From contig SMOI01000059.1 in assembly GCA_008000375.1 (NCBI GenBank), forward strand, positions 62,001-126,000: a stretch of 64,000 bases of DNA, in the 5' to 3' direction. Position numbers and translations under genes: made by a program. Positions 48,369 through 57,590 of the stretch are shown here, piece after piece; positions within the stretch are counted from its first letter, which is position 1, and each line of letters starts with the position of its first letter. The notes beneath the pieces were generated by a model. That model ran no database searches, had not been told where the DNA came from, and worked only from the letters and a program-made list of their open reading frames with translations. The stretch is from Poteriospumella lacustris (Eukaryota; Sar; Chrysophyceae; Chromulinales; Dinobryaceae).

Positions 48369-49367
48369 CTACATTGCGATGATGGCGATGCCCAGCCCAA
48401 TGGCCACCGCTTGCCAGTAGCTGGAGCCCTTCCGAGCGTTGGCCACGCGCTGCTCCATGTCGCGCGCGTGCAGCTTCAACCGTTCCGCTTCGCGTTGGAT
48501 CTCCGCGGACTTTGTGCGTTCTGCTTCTAACGCCAGCTCATCGGCCCTGCGACGGGCCTCTTTGGCTTCCTCTTCCAAGCGCGCCACCTCTTGTTCGTGT
48601 TGCTTCAGCCGTTTGGTCACTTCGTATTCATCGGCCACGACGCGAGTGACGTCCAACGCGTCGAGCGTCAGCAGCCATTGCCGCATGTCGCGAACCGCGA
48701 CCCTATTCAACGCCACACGACCCTCTACCTCCTCCTCGGCCACCCCACGATGACGTAACTCCTCTGGTTTGTTGTCCACGCGCCAATAGGGAATATGGTG
48801 CGCAACCGGCAGCTCGAGGCGGTCGCTGAGCAGCCGTCGGAACGACTGCATCCAAGCGACGGTCTCTTCAGGCGTGCGCAGCGTCGCACGGGTGAATATG
48901 ATGCCCATGTGCCGCAGCATGGCGGGGCCAAAGGTATCCACCAACAGGCGGACCGCGTCTTGCATGCCGCTGTCGAAGCGCGGGCTTTGCTCGTTGATCA
49001 CGAGGAGAAACCCGTGTACGTAGCCCGTTTCCTTCGCATGTTTCACGATTTCCACCATATTGGCCTCATCATGCGTTGCTCCATGATTGTCCAACAAACC
49101 GGGCGTGTCCACGATCACAAATTGGTGGTTGGCGACGGCTTGCGGTGCAGTGGTGTGGGAGGTCGGCGAGTCTCCTTCGGAGAAGACTGGCTGGTTCGTG
49201 AGCCCCAACTGGATTGCCGCCATATTTGCGAACGAAGACTTCCCGTCTCCTGTGCGCCCAATCATGTAAAAGATTCGTTGTTGGTGCGTTTCATCCACCG
49301 ACGAACACAAAGCCGCCAGCGTCAGCCACAGGGCAATCGCCAACTTCCAATGAAGAAAGCACCACAT
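48369..49367 (-). CDS. AIG1/GIMAP-type GTPase with signal peptide and C-terminal anchor
   Basis: The 332-residue product starts at the ATG at 49367. Residues 1-24 are a signal peptide or N-terminal anchor (KLAIALWLTLAALCSSV). The G domain follows directly: P-loop GRTGDGKSSFAN, switch II DTPGLLDNHGATHDE, MVEIVKHAKE, and the AIG1-type IIFTRATLRTPEE, where the usual specificity residues are not clear. Residues ~245-310 are a charged coiled coil (EEEAKEARRRADELALEAER), and the last ~15 are hydrophobic (WQAVAIGLGIAIIAM), giving a tail anchor. Family members are normally cytosolic, membrane-associated, oligomerising GTPases of plant and vertebrate immunity. A signal peptide is unusual. Head-to-head with the gene at 49765. 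Confidence 0.8.
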   Translation of the reverse strand: MWCFLHWKLAIALWLTLAALCSSVDETHQQRIFYMIGRTGDGKSSFANMAAIQLGLTNQPVFSEGDSPTSHTTAPQAVANHQFVIVDTPGLLDNHGATHDEANMVEIVKHAKETGYVHGFLLVINEQSPRFDSGMQDAVRLLVDTFGPAMLRHMGIIFTRATLRTPEETVAWMQSFRRLLSDRLELPVAHHIPYWRVDNKPEELRHRGVAEEEVEGRVALNRVAVRDMRQWLLTLDALDVTRVVADEYEVTKRLKQHEQEVARLEEEAKEARRRADELALEAERTKSAEIQREAERLKLHARDMEQRVANARKGSSYWQAVAIGLGIAIIAM

Positions 49368-49764
49368 GGCTGGTCAAGCGGAGGATTGCCTCACCTTGAC
49401 AACGGAGGAAGAACCTATGCGGAGAGGGTATAATTATTACATGTGTGTAGGAAACAAAGCCCAGTGAGTGGATTTTCTTCACGTTGAAGTTGGTGTTCAT
49501 CCAAAGTGAAGTGAGTCTCTCTCAACTGCGAAATGTGCGTCCGCCGCCGACTTGAAGAGCGCATCGCATCGCGATTCATCGCGATCCGCAATCCCAAATC
49601 GTCGTTTTTCAATCGAAATTCGTGCTCTATTCATTGAGTGCAGGCTTTCTCCATAGCGCAGAGAGCCGCCTTTGTAGTTTTCCATCTCATCTCACCGCAA
49701 AGTCCCTCTTCGAACTCTTCTGTTGAGGTGAAAGAACCACTTTGATTTATCTGCAACTGGACGA
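49368..49764. other. Shared 5' region of two divergent GTPase genes
   Basis: Lies between divergent starts 397 bp apart. Bases from ~49678 are nearly identical to the sequence before the gene at 51475. Confidence 0.55.
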
Positions 49765-49980
49765 ATGCGCAGAATTATCTTTTGGTGGATTTTGGCGCTG
49801 TGGGCTGCGACCGTCTTCGCCGAAGACCGCGTCGTCATCGTCCTCGGCCGCACCGGCGACGGCAAGTCGTCGCTGGCCAACATGCTCGCTCAACAATGGG
49901 GCATCGTCGATCAACCTGTTTTCGCCGAAGGAGCTTCGCCCGCCGTTCACACAGCGGCGCCACAGTCGGTCAGCGGCGGA
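49678..49980 (+). repeat. Block nearly identical to 51388-51690
   Basis: About 300 bp covering the 5' flank, signal peptide and P-loop of the gene at 49765 match the same part of the gene at 51475 at a constant offset of 1710 bp, with only a few substitutions. Similarity then falls sharply. This fits recent gene conversion or a chimeric duplication. Confidence 0.8.
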
Positions 49981-50817
49981 GGCTTCATGATCGTGGACAC
50001 GCCCAACAAAGCCAACATGGTCGAAATCGTCAAGTATACCAACCACATCCGCATCAATGGATTGCTTCTGGTCGTCAACGGCGAAGATATGGCTCTTTCT
50101 TCGCTGACAGGACTGCTGCAGATGTACGTCGACACTTTTGGATCGGAGATGGTCAACCAGCTGGGCGTGGTGATCACCCGATCCTTTTTGATCGATGATG
50201 AGAAGATCACGGCCTTTCGAAGCGAGTTGGAGGCCGTTCTTAGCAGACTGACCGGGCGGCCGGTCAAGGACACACCGGTGTGGTTGATGGAAACGAGAAC
50301 GGATCGTGTGGAGGCTCGCTTGATACTGGATTCTGCAGTGCAAGAGGTGCTGAACAATCTCACGGTGGTGGCCGGCGAAATCAAGGAGTGGCTGGGGCGA
50401 CAACCCGCACTCGACGTCACCAACGTCGTTCCGGCCGCACACCCACACCACCGAAAGGAAATTGAAGCGATAGAGAAGCTGCAGTTGGCCCTCGACAACT
50501 ACCATAAGAAGTGGTTGAAAGCGCTGCAGCGGGCGGAGGAAGATCTGCTTCGTGTGGCGGAAGAGGTGAGGGCCTTTGCTGCAGCAAAGGCGAAAGACAG
50601 TCACGACAAGGCCCAGGTTATCGCTGCACTTGCTGGTGACCTGGGGCTCTCCCAGTACGAACGCGTCACCATTCTCAAGACGGCGACGTTCGCCTTGTCG
50701 TTGGTAGTACCCAACGCGAGCAAGGGCATCGACAATGTGGCGAAGCGCTCTAAAGACGGGCACGTGAGACCCGTTTCGCTGTTTGTTGATCAAGTAGTAT
50801 ACCCGTATTCATTGTAA
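49765..50817 (+). CDS. AIG1-type GTPase with signal peptide, shortened switch II
   Basis: The 350-residue product begins with a signal peptide (IIFWWILALWAATVFA) directly followed by the G domain: VVIVLGRTGDGKSSLANM. Switch II reads IVDTPNKANMVEI where the paralogue at 51475 has IVDTPGLMDPKGSAHDEANMVEI, so ten residues are missing and the DTPG glycine is changed. GTP hydrolysis or nucleotide sensing may be impaired. The second half (from ~residue 80) differs strongly from the paralogue and has a helical region (EIEAIEKLQLALDNYHKKWL, AEEVRAFAAAKAKD) without a C-terminal anchor. The frame is intact, so it is either functional in a changed way or drifting. Confidence 0.75.
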   Translation: MRRIIFWWILALWAATVFAEDRVVIVLGRTGDGKSSLANMLAQQWGIVDQPVFAEGASPAVHTAAPQSVSGGGFMIVDTPNKANMVEIVKYTNHIRINGLLLVVNGEDMALSSLTGLLQMYVDTFGSEMVNQLGVVITRSFLIDDEKITAFRSELEAVLSRLTGRPVKDTPVWLMETRTDRVEARLILDSAVQEVLNNLTVVAGEIKEWLGRQPALDVTNVVPAAHPHHRKEIEAIEKLQLALDNYHKKWLKALQRAEEDLLRVAEEVRAFAAAKAKDSHDKAQVIAALAGDLGLSQYERVTILKTATFALSLVVPNASKGIDNVAKRSKDGHVRPVSLFVDQVVYPYSL

Positions 50818-51474
50818 CTTTTTCTGCCAGTATAAATCCATATCGTATGTTTATCGGGTTATGGTCACCTGGCAATGGTTGGTGTGTTGGTGAGGCTGCT
50901 TGCGAATGACAGTGGTGGCCAGTGGGGCGGTGCGTCGCTGAACCAACCACAAACGAAGTACCAGCGCAAACAAACCAGAAGCGCTACAACTTGAGACACA
51001 CTCCTGGTAATGGCTGCATAGATGAACCACCAACAACGCCCTGTCGGAATACGCATACCGTGCCTACATATGTAGCTATGAAGGACTTTACTGGACCAAG
51101 GAGAATCCTACAATCGACGTACATATATTTACCCGAGTAAACATGCGACATACATAGAACTTGATGAACTGTAGTGTACACGAAAATCGGTCGTTGTGTC
51201 ATACCTCAATCAGTCTGCGCGGATAGTATCATATCCTTGGTGTTCTACAAATATACCATATTGTCGCATAGAAGCGAGTCTATCTCGACGCTTATTGTGC
51301 AGTGCCGTCGAAAAGACGGTAGCGCAGAGTTGGAAACCATTTTCGTCGGAGAGAATCCCGTCAGCGCCAGACCTTCCCGTCCTCGTCTATTCCATCTCGT
51401 CTCACCGCAAAGTCCTTCTTCGAACTCTTCTGTTGAGGTGAAAGAACCACTTTGATTTATCTGCAACTGGACGA
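50818..51474. other. Intergenic, no gene seen
   Basis: AT-richer spacer between tandem GTPase genes. The last ~85 bp belong to the shared 5' block. Confidence 0.5.
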
Positions 51475-52524
51475 ATGCGCAGAATTATCTTTTGGTGGAT
51501 TTTGGCGCTGTGGGCTGCGACCGTCTTCGCCGAAGACCGCGTCGTCATCGTCCTCGGCCGCACCGGCGACGGCAAGTCGTCGCTGGCCAACATGCTCGCT
51601 CAACAATGGGGCATCGTCGATCAACCTGTTTTCGCCGAAGGAGCTTCGCCCACCGCTCATACTGCGGCGCCACAGTCGGTCAGCGGCGGAGGCTTCACGA
51701 TCGTGGACACGCCCGGCCTCATGGACCCGAAGGGCTCGGCGCACGACGAAGCCAACATGGTCGAAATCGTCAAATACACCAAGCAGATCGGTGCGCTGCA
51801 CGGCTTCATCGTCATCGTCAACGAGGAAGTGCCTCGCTTGGACGACGGCATGCAGAACGCCCTGCGTCTCTTGGTCGACACCTTCGGCCCGACGATGCTC
51901 GACCACTTGGCCATCGTCTTCACGCGATCGTACAAACCGTACGACGCGATGAACAAATGGGTCAACGCCGACGAACGCTCCTTTCGTACCGAACTGAGTC
52001 GGCGCATTGACCAGCCGGTACCGCAGCTCTTTCCGCTGTGGCAGGTCGAACTGCGACCGGATTTGTGGAAGAAACGCGGCTCGTCCGACGAATGGGTCGC
52101 GTCGATGTACGAACGCAACCAGCGCGTCGCCAAGGAAATCCACCACTGGCTGGAAACGCAATCGAAGATGGACGTGAGCCAGATCCGGCCGGCCGAGTAC
52201 CTGTTCACCACGCGTCTCAAGGCGCTGGAGGCCGAAGAGGCCCGCGTCCGTCGCCAAACGCCCGACGCCTCCAAGAACCAGCAGCAGTGTGAACACAAAG
52301 AGATTGGACGATCGGACCAGTCGAGTCCCCGGTACGGATCGCGTTGCATCGCCGGTGTCGCTGGGGGTCGCAAGTATCGCGACCATTGGACCGTCGTGAG
52401 GTACCGCGTCGAGTGTCGCACGTTGTTTCACAACCGCGAGGGCGAGTTCCTCTCGGCGACCGAGTGGAAAGGGGCGGGTGAATACGAAAAAGAACAGGAT
52501 CGACGCCGCGAAAACGTCTGTTGA
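51475..52524 (+). CDS. AIG1-type GTPase with signal peptide
   Basis: The 349-residue product has the same signal peptide and P-loop as the gene at 49765 (IIFWWILALWAATVFA, GRTGDGKSSLANM) and a complete switch II (VDTPGLMDPKGSAHDEANM). It continues with FIVIVNEEVPRLDDGMQNA and LAIVFTRSYKPYDAMNKW, and a region rich in Trp/Arg (FPLWQVELRPDLW). The last ~80 residues are basic and low in order (RRQTPDASKNQQQ, REGEFLSATEWKGAGEYEKE). There is no C-terminal anchor. If the leader is cleaved, the GTPase would lie in the ER lumen or outside the cell; if it stays as an anchor, topology decides. Confidence 0.8.
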   Translation: MRRIIFWWILALWAATVFAEDRVVIVLGRTGDGKSSLANMLAQQWGIVDQPVFAEGASPTAHTAAPQSVSGGGFTIVDTPGLMDPKGSAHDEANMVEIVKYTKQIGALHGFIVIVNEEVPRLDDGMQNALRLLVDTFGPTMLDHLAIVFTRSYKPYDAMNKWVNADERSFRTELSRRIDQPVPQLFPLWQVELRPDLWKKRGSSDEWVASMYERNQRVAKEIHHWLETQSKMDVSQIRPAEYLFTTRLKALEAEEARVRRQTPDASKNQQQCEHKEIGRSDQSSPRYGSRCIAGVAGGRKYRDHWTVVRYRVECRTLFHNREGEFLSATEWKGAGEYEKEQDRRRENVC

Positions 52525-53231
52525 AGGAGATGGCAGATGACGCATGGTGCCGTCGCTGTGCCTGTAGCCGCAGCTTTGGTCGTGGTCGCTGCTCTCCGTC
52601 GCTGGGCGGTGACGCTCCTTTTGGTCGTCCCGCTACCATGGCCCGTTTCGCGTTCGTTCGGCCGCGGCGAGCGCGGACTGCAGACGATAGACACCGCCAA
52701 CGGTCATGGTCATCTCGTGTCGTGGAGGTCGGCCATCCTACGGCGACCCTCGGTACCTACTGCGTATCGGGCACTGTCCTGTCACTTGTGGGACCCACCG
52801 TTAACTCAATTAACTTTGTTCGTCTACAGCCACTGTAGCCTAGTGAGGACCTGCGTTGATCAGTTATTGTAGCGATAAGAGACGACAATGTGTGTGAACG
52901 CCCTCCCTCTGTTGTTGTCGTCGGGTCGTCGGGTCGTCGGGGCGTCGGGTCGCCTGCCACGTTGGTTCTCTACGTGGTCGAGATGGAGGTGTACGTTAAA
53001 CATCGTATAGTAACCATGTGTTGAGGGAAGGATAATGCGAACGATGTACCGAGCGTTTCAGATGTCGCCATCTTGTTCAACGACGCGGCTCGGTCGGTGG
53101 TGCAGCCGTCTGCTGGGAGACGGTCTCGTCAGAACACATTACCGATTAGTATCCTATCCCAGTCTTCTCGCTCCCAGGGGCGGTCTGATCGACGCTGAAA
53201 CAGTACCTTTGGTGCTCTTAACGGAACAAGG
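52525..53231. other. Intergenic, no gene seen
   Basis: Holds a GTCGTCGGG-type short tandem repeat (52916-52952). Frames of about 65-110 codons lack domain features. Includes the promoter of the gene at 53232. Confidence 0.45.
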
Positions 53232-54578
53232 ATGACAGAGACCTTTCTCTTGTTTGTGGTTGTTGTCTTGCTGTGGACCATGCCGAGCGCCATGGGTTAT
53301 TGCCATCACTGCTCGGAGTCTCGCCACCACGCACACCTTCATCATCACCATCACCATCACCATCACCATCGATCGAGAGCACGTGTCCATCCGTCGACAG
53401 CCCACAGTATCAGCGGCAGTTCTTCGTCGCGACACCTGCACCATCCCCATCGCCATCGCGGCCACTCGAAGTCGTCGCTCGTGTACCACCAGTTACGTCA
53501 CCAGCTGTCCCTCTTTGCGGGCCTATCCTCCAGCGAGATATCATTATCTCACCAATTTAAGTCTATTTTTGGTTCGTTTGGAACGCAAACCGCAGAGGTG
53601 GCCAGAGGGCAGCAGTCGGAGGCGTCTGCTGTCCGGCGTCTCGCGACGATGCCCAAGGCGACAGCGGGGGACAGCGCTCTACTTACCGATGGCTTCGCTC
53701 CTTGTTCAGTGGTTTCAAGCTATAGAGAGGCAGAGGGATCACGCATGCTCACGCTGGAAGTGCCCGCGACGGTGCTCGCCTCGCACACGGCGGCGGGGCA
53801 GTACGTCAAACTCCGCACCATCGCGTCCCCTGAGCGCCAATCGAAGACGTCTTACTTCGCCATCGCCTCCTCGCCGCCTCGGCCGACAGTTCACCCATCG
53901 ACAGCCGATTGGCTGTCGATTTTGTTGAAAGATTCGCCGGCCAACGACGCGTTCTGGCAGGCGTCGTCGCTGGAGATATCGACGGCGTTGGGCGGTGGCT
54001 TTGGGATCGAAGATGCGCTCTCGCCCGCCAATCGGAGAGAAGAAGACGAGAATCCATATGAGCACGTCTTATTAGTAGCGACGGGTACAGGTGCGGCCCC
54101 GATCGCTGCGGCGATCGACTCGATCGTCTCGTCGCCGCAGCGGCGACGCCATCGCGCTCGCCCGCGAAGAATCACACTCCTCCTCGGCGTGCGCCAACCC
54201 AACCAATTGCCTTTCACCCATCGTATGCAGCAATGGGTGGCCGATCATGACGTGCGGGTGGTTCCCGTGTTTTCACAAGTCGCCGCGGAGCCGGCGGAGT
54301 CTCCGTCGCCGTTCGAACCGTTCGCGCTGACGGAGGACGTCACGCTGCCCGCTCACTACGGCTACGTGCAGGACGTCGTGCCTCAAGCCCTCGCAGATGC
54401 TATTCCAGACCTGGTTCCTGCTCCCACCGCCTCACCGGGCCTGCTACGAGCTACGGGTCCAACATCGCCGCTGCACACGCTCGTGCTGCTGTGCGGCCAG
54501 CCGGACATGATGGCCGCCGTGACCGACTTGTGCCTCAACGCCGGCGTTCCTGCGAATAACATTAGAAAGAACTTCTGA
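53232..54578 (+). CDS. Signal-peptide FNR-fold FAD/NAD(P) oxidoreductase
   Basis: The 448-residue product starts with a signal peptide (FLLFVVVVLLWTMPSAMG). A His-rich linker follows (ten His in a row near residue 40, then HHPHRHRGHSKS) and a Ser-rich stretch to ~130. From ~150 the ferredoxin-NADP-reductase fold appears: FAD-side CSVVSSYREAEGSRMLTLEV, AGQYVKLRTI, SYFAIASSPP; then the NAD(P) side HVLLVATGTGAAPIAAAIDS, RRITLLLGVRQPNQLPF, VRVVPVFSQ and VLLCGQPDMMAAVTDLCLNAGV. It resembles the plastid 'FAD/NAD(P)-binding oxidoreductase' type. A signal peptide plus Ser-rich leader could be a bipartite plastid signal of a secondary alga, but the His-rich linker is odd and this is inference. A CATCAC repeat (~53337-53370) encodes the His run. 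Confidence 0.7.
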   Translation: MTETFLLFVVVVLLWTMPSAMGYCHHCSESRHHAHLHHHHHHHHHHRSRARVHPSTAHSISGSSSSRHLHHPHRHRGHSKSSLVYHQLRHQLSLFAGLSSSEISLSHQFKSIFGSFGTQTAEVARGQQSEASAVRRLATMPKATAGDSALLTDGFAPCSVVSSYREAEGSRMLTLEVPATVLASHTAAGQYVKLRTIASPERQSKTSYFAIASSPPRPTVHPSTADWLSILLKDSPANDAFWQASSLEISTALGGGFGIEDALSPANRREEDENPYEHVLLVATGTGAAPIAAAIDSIVSSPQRRRHRARPRRITLLLGVRQPNQLPFTHRMQQWVADHDVRVVPVFSQVAAEPAESPSPFEPFALTEDVTLPAHYGYVQDVVPQALADAIPDLVPAPTASPGLLRATGPTSPLHTLVLLCGQPDMMAAVTDLCLNAGVPANNIRKNF

Positions 54579-54985
54579 CCGTCAGACGAGAGACAGTGAA
54601 AGTCAGTAGCCCATCAGCCCACTGGGCTCGCACCGAAACGGTTCACAGCCACCGAACCGACCGACGACCGACCGAACCGAACCGACCGACCCGAGCTAAA
54701 GTAGTCCTAATTAGACCCCATACACCCAAATGACTGCAACCTTAGCGCTGTTCTTTCGTGCCACTGAAGTGCGAGCATCACCGACACTCGCCCAGCCGTC
54801 TCAGAGCCTCTCCCACATGTCGCCACTTGCTCGGACCGTCGCACGACGAGCGCCGCGACGAGATCGCCAAGAGCGACCGTCCCCGTCGATTCGACGTCGT
54901 TCTCGACGATCCACCAGCGTCCTGGTCCTTCTCCATCACTTTGTTATTGTCTGTGACGCCTACGAGCACCGCAACCACCTCCACA
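54579..54985. other. Intergenic and 5' UTR of eIF2-beta copy 1
   Basis: Contains ACCG/ACCGA simple repeats (54651-54694). The inverted-repeat arm starts at ~54845. Confidence 0.55.
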
Positions 54986-55856
54986 ATGGCAGACATTTCC
55001 GAAGAGCAGGCCGAGCTGACGGCGATGTTCGGCGCGACCAAGAAGAAGAAGAAGACCACCACGAAGAAGACCGCCGATGCGACCGCGGCGGAAGGTGACG
55101 CTGCCGCCACAACTGCAGAGGGAGCTACCGATGCTACGGTGGCGTCGTCGAGCGCGGCGAAGGCCGAGGAGAAGAAGGCGGACGCGCCGTTCCGCATGTA
55201 CGACTACGAGTTCTTGTTGAACCGCGTGATGACGCTGGTGCAGCAGAACAATCCCGAGTTGGTGGAGAAGAGCCGCACGAAGATGCCTCCTCCGCAAGTG
55301 CAGCGCTGTACGTTGAGATTGTACTGATTGGGGTCGTGGGCGGACGGGTGTCGCTGACGCGGAGGGTGTGGCTCTGTGTTGCTGCTGTTGCTGTTGCTGT
55401 TGTGTTATAGTGGGCACCAAGAAGACGCACTGGACGAACTTCAACGAGATCTGTCTGGCGATGGCGCGTCAGCCGGACCACGTGTTCCAGTTCTTCATGG
55501 CGGAGCTGGGCACGGAGGGCTCCATCGACGGCAACAAGCAGTTGATCATCCGCGGCAAGTTCGCGGCCAAGGTAAGCCGTCTTGACTTGGGGCCTGCACT
55601 GCCCGCAGTGCCTGGTTGACCTGTGTCTGTCTGTGTGGTGTAGTATATCGAGTCGCTGCTGCGCAAGTACATCTTGGAGTACGTGTCGTGCCAGATGTGC
55701 CGCTCGCTGAAGACGGAGCTGCGCCGCGACAATGTCACGCGCTTGTACTTCGCGGACTGCCTGGAATGCGGCTGCTCTCGGTCAGTGGCAACGATTCGGG
55801 CAGGTTTCCACGCTCAAACGCGTGCGGACCGTCGTGCGTTGCGCAATGCGACGTAA
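54986..55856 (+). CDS. EIF2S2: Translation initiation factor eIF2, beta subunit (copy 1)
   Basis: Three exons (54986-55307, 55411-55571, 55644-55856) with GT-AG introns of 103 and 72 bp give 231 residues. The N-terminus has a short Lys block (KKKKKTTTKK) and an Ala/Thr-rich stretch, replacing the three Lys blocks of animal and yeast eIF2-beta, which bind eIF5 and eIF2B-epsilon. The core is clear: YEFLLNRVMTLVQQNNPEL, MPPPQVQRLGTKKTHWTNF, FFMAELGTEGSIDGNKQLII, and the C-terminal C2-C2 zinc finger (VSCQMCRS ... FADCLECGCSRSV). The protein belongs to the eIF2 complex that brings initiator tRNA to the 40S ribosome. Mirror copy at 56212. Confidence 0.95.
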
Positions 55857-56211
55857 GCGGCGCGGCGTGGCCGGTGTCTGTTTCGTTTCCGTTTGATGTA
55901 AATGAGTTAATTGTCCTTCCATCGATCAAGCCAATTCGATTAGGGGTTATGTGAGAGGCGTCGTATCTTCTAAGGACAGAGGAGAGAGGAGTGGGCGAAT
56001 GTCGGCAAAGGGCGGTGCCCAGTTTCGCAGTGGAGACCTGCATCTGCTGCGGCAACGGTCCGCGCGTTGAGAGCGACCCTCCTATCGTAAGCAGTCAATG
56101 AAGAACGCCCACAGCACTTAACTCCCTAGCGAACAATGATCGTTGTGGGGCAATTACTCCCGTTTACATTGCGAAGAGGCAACACCACAGACACCGGCCA
56201 CGCCGCGCCGC

Positions 56212-57082
56212 TTACGTCGCATTGCGCAACGCACGACGGTCCGCACGCGTTTGAGCGTGGAAACCTGCCCGAATCGTTGCCACTGACCGAGAGCAGCCGC
56301 ATTCCAGGCAGTCCGCGAAGTACAAGCGCGTGACATTGTCGCGGCGCAGCTCCGTCTTCAGCGAGCGGCACATCTGGCACGACACGTACTCCAAGATGTA
56401 CTTGCGCAGCAGCGACTCGATATACTACACCACACAGACAGACACAGGTCAACCAGGCACTGCGGGCAGTGCAGGCCCCAAGTCAAGACGGCTTACCTTG
56501 GCCGCGAACTTGCCGCGGATGATCAACTGCTTGTTGCCGTCGATGGAGCCCTCCGTGCCCAGCTCCGCCATGAAGAACTGGAACACGTGGTCCGGCTGAC
56601 GCGCCATCGCCAGACAGATCTCGTTGAAGTTCGTCCAGTGCGTCTTCTTGGTGCCCACTATAACACAACAGCAACAGCAACAGCAGCAACACAGAGCCAC
56701 ACCCTCCGCGTCAGCGACACCCGTCCGCCCACGACCCCAATCAGTACAATCTCAACGTACAGCGCTGCACTTGCGGAGGAGGCATCTTCGTGCGGCTCTT
56801 CTCCACCAACTCGGGATTGTTCTGCTGCACCAGCGTCATCACGCGGTTCAACAAGAACTCGTAGTCGTACATGCGGAACGGCGCGTCCGCCTTCTTCTCC
56901 TCGGCCTTCGCCGCGCTCGACGACGCCACCGTAGCATCGGTAGCTCCCTCTGCAGTTGTGGCGGCAGCGTCACCTTCCGCCGCGGTCGCATCGGCGGTCT
57001 TCTTCGTGGTGGTCTTCTTCTTCTTCTTGGTCGCGCCGAACATCGCCGTCAGCTCGGCCTGCTCTTCGGAAATGTCTGCCAT
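56212..57082 (-). CDS. EIF2S2: Translation initiation factor eIF2, beta subunit (copy 2, mirror)
   Basis: Exons 57082-56761, 56657-56497 and 56424-56212 with introns of 103 and 72 bp. The predicted protein and both introns are identical to copy 1 as far as I can see. The genes face each other tail to tail, 355 bp apart. Upstream of the arm (beyond 57222) the flank is different, so the two copies have separate promoters. Complete identity including introns means either a very recent duplication, ongoing conversion between arms, or an assembly artefact. Confidence 0.9.
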
Positions 57083-57590
57083 TGTGGAGGTGGTTGCGGT
57101 GCTCGTAGGCGTCACAGACAATAACAAAGTGATGGAGAAGGACCAGGACGCTGGTGGATCGTCGAGAACGCGTGGAGTCGACGGGGACGGTCGCTCTTGG
57201 CGATCTCGTCGCGGCGCTCGTCTCTCTCGTCGACCGCCACCGACCGCCCTGCGCTGCGGCAGCTTCAGCAGAGCGCTCTGCCAAGATGCTGCGCGTCGGT
57301 CGGTGCGTCGCCACTCGAGTGGCACGAACAATCGGCGGCGAAGATGACGTCAGACAAGGAAAGAGGTGCAAACAAGACGTCAGTCGTCACCGACGCACTA
57401 TGAGTCGACGGACGGACAGTGAAGCTCCTCCGCCGCGTCGCCCCCTTCGCTATACGCGATATAGTCACAGCCGTAAGCTCCTTTGCATGTGCAGCAGCGT
57501 ATGTAGACGTAATTGATGGGCGGACATTACAAGGTAACAGGCGACAGATCAGGCGTAACGGTGACGAGGAACACGGCGACGGGTGACGCA
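57083..57590. other. 5' region of eIF2-beta copy 2 and 3' flank of the WD40 gene
   Basis: Bases to 57222 belong to the inverted-repeat arm. The remainder shows no gene. Confidence 0.55.

Larger units (their letters stand above)
54845..57222. repeat. Inverted repeat carrying two eIF2-beta genes
   Basis: Arms are 54845-55881 and 56187-57222 (about 1037 bp each) around a 305 bp centre. Positions in the two arms sum to 112068 throughout the coding part. The translated exons and introns are identical by eye. The only difference I saw inside the arms is an ~8 bp patch near 54889/57178. Just inside the arms the centre remains weakly similar, then diverges. Confidence 0.9.
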
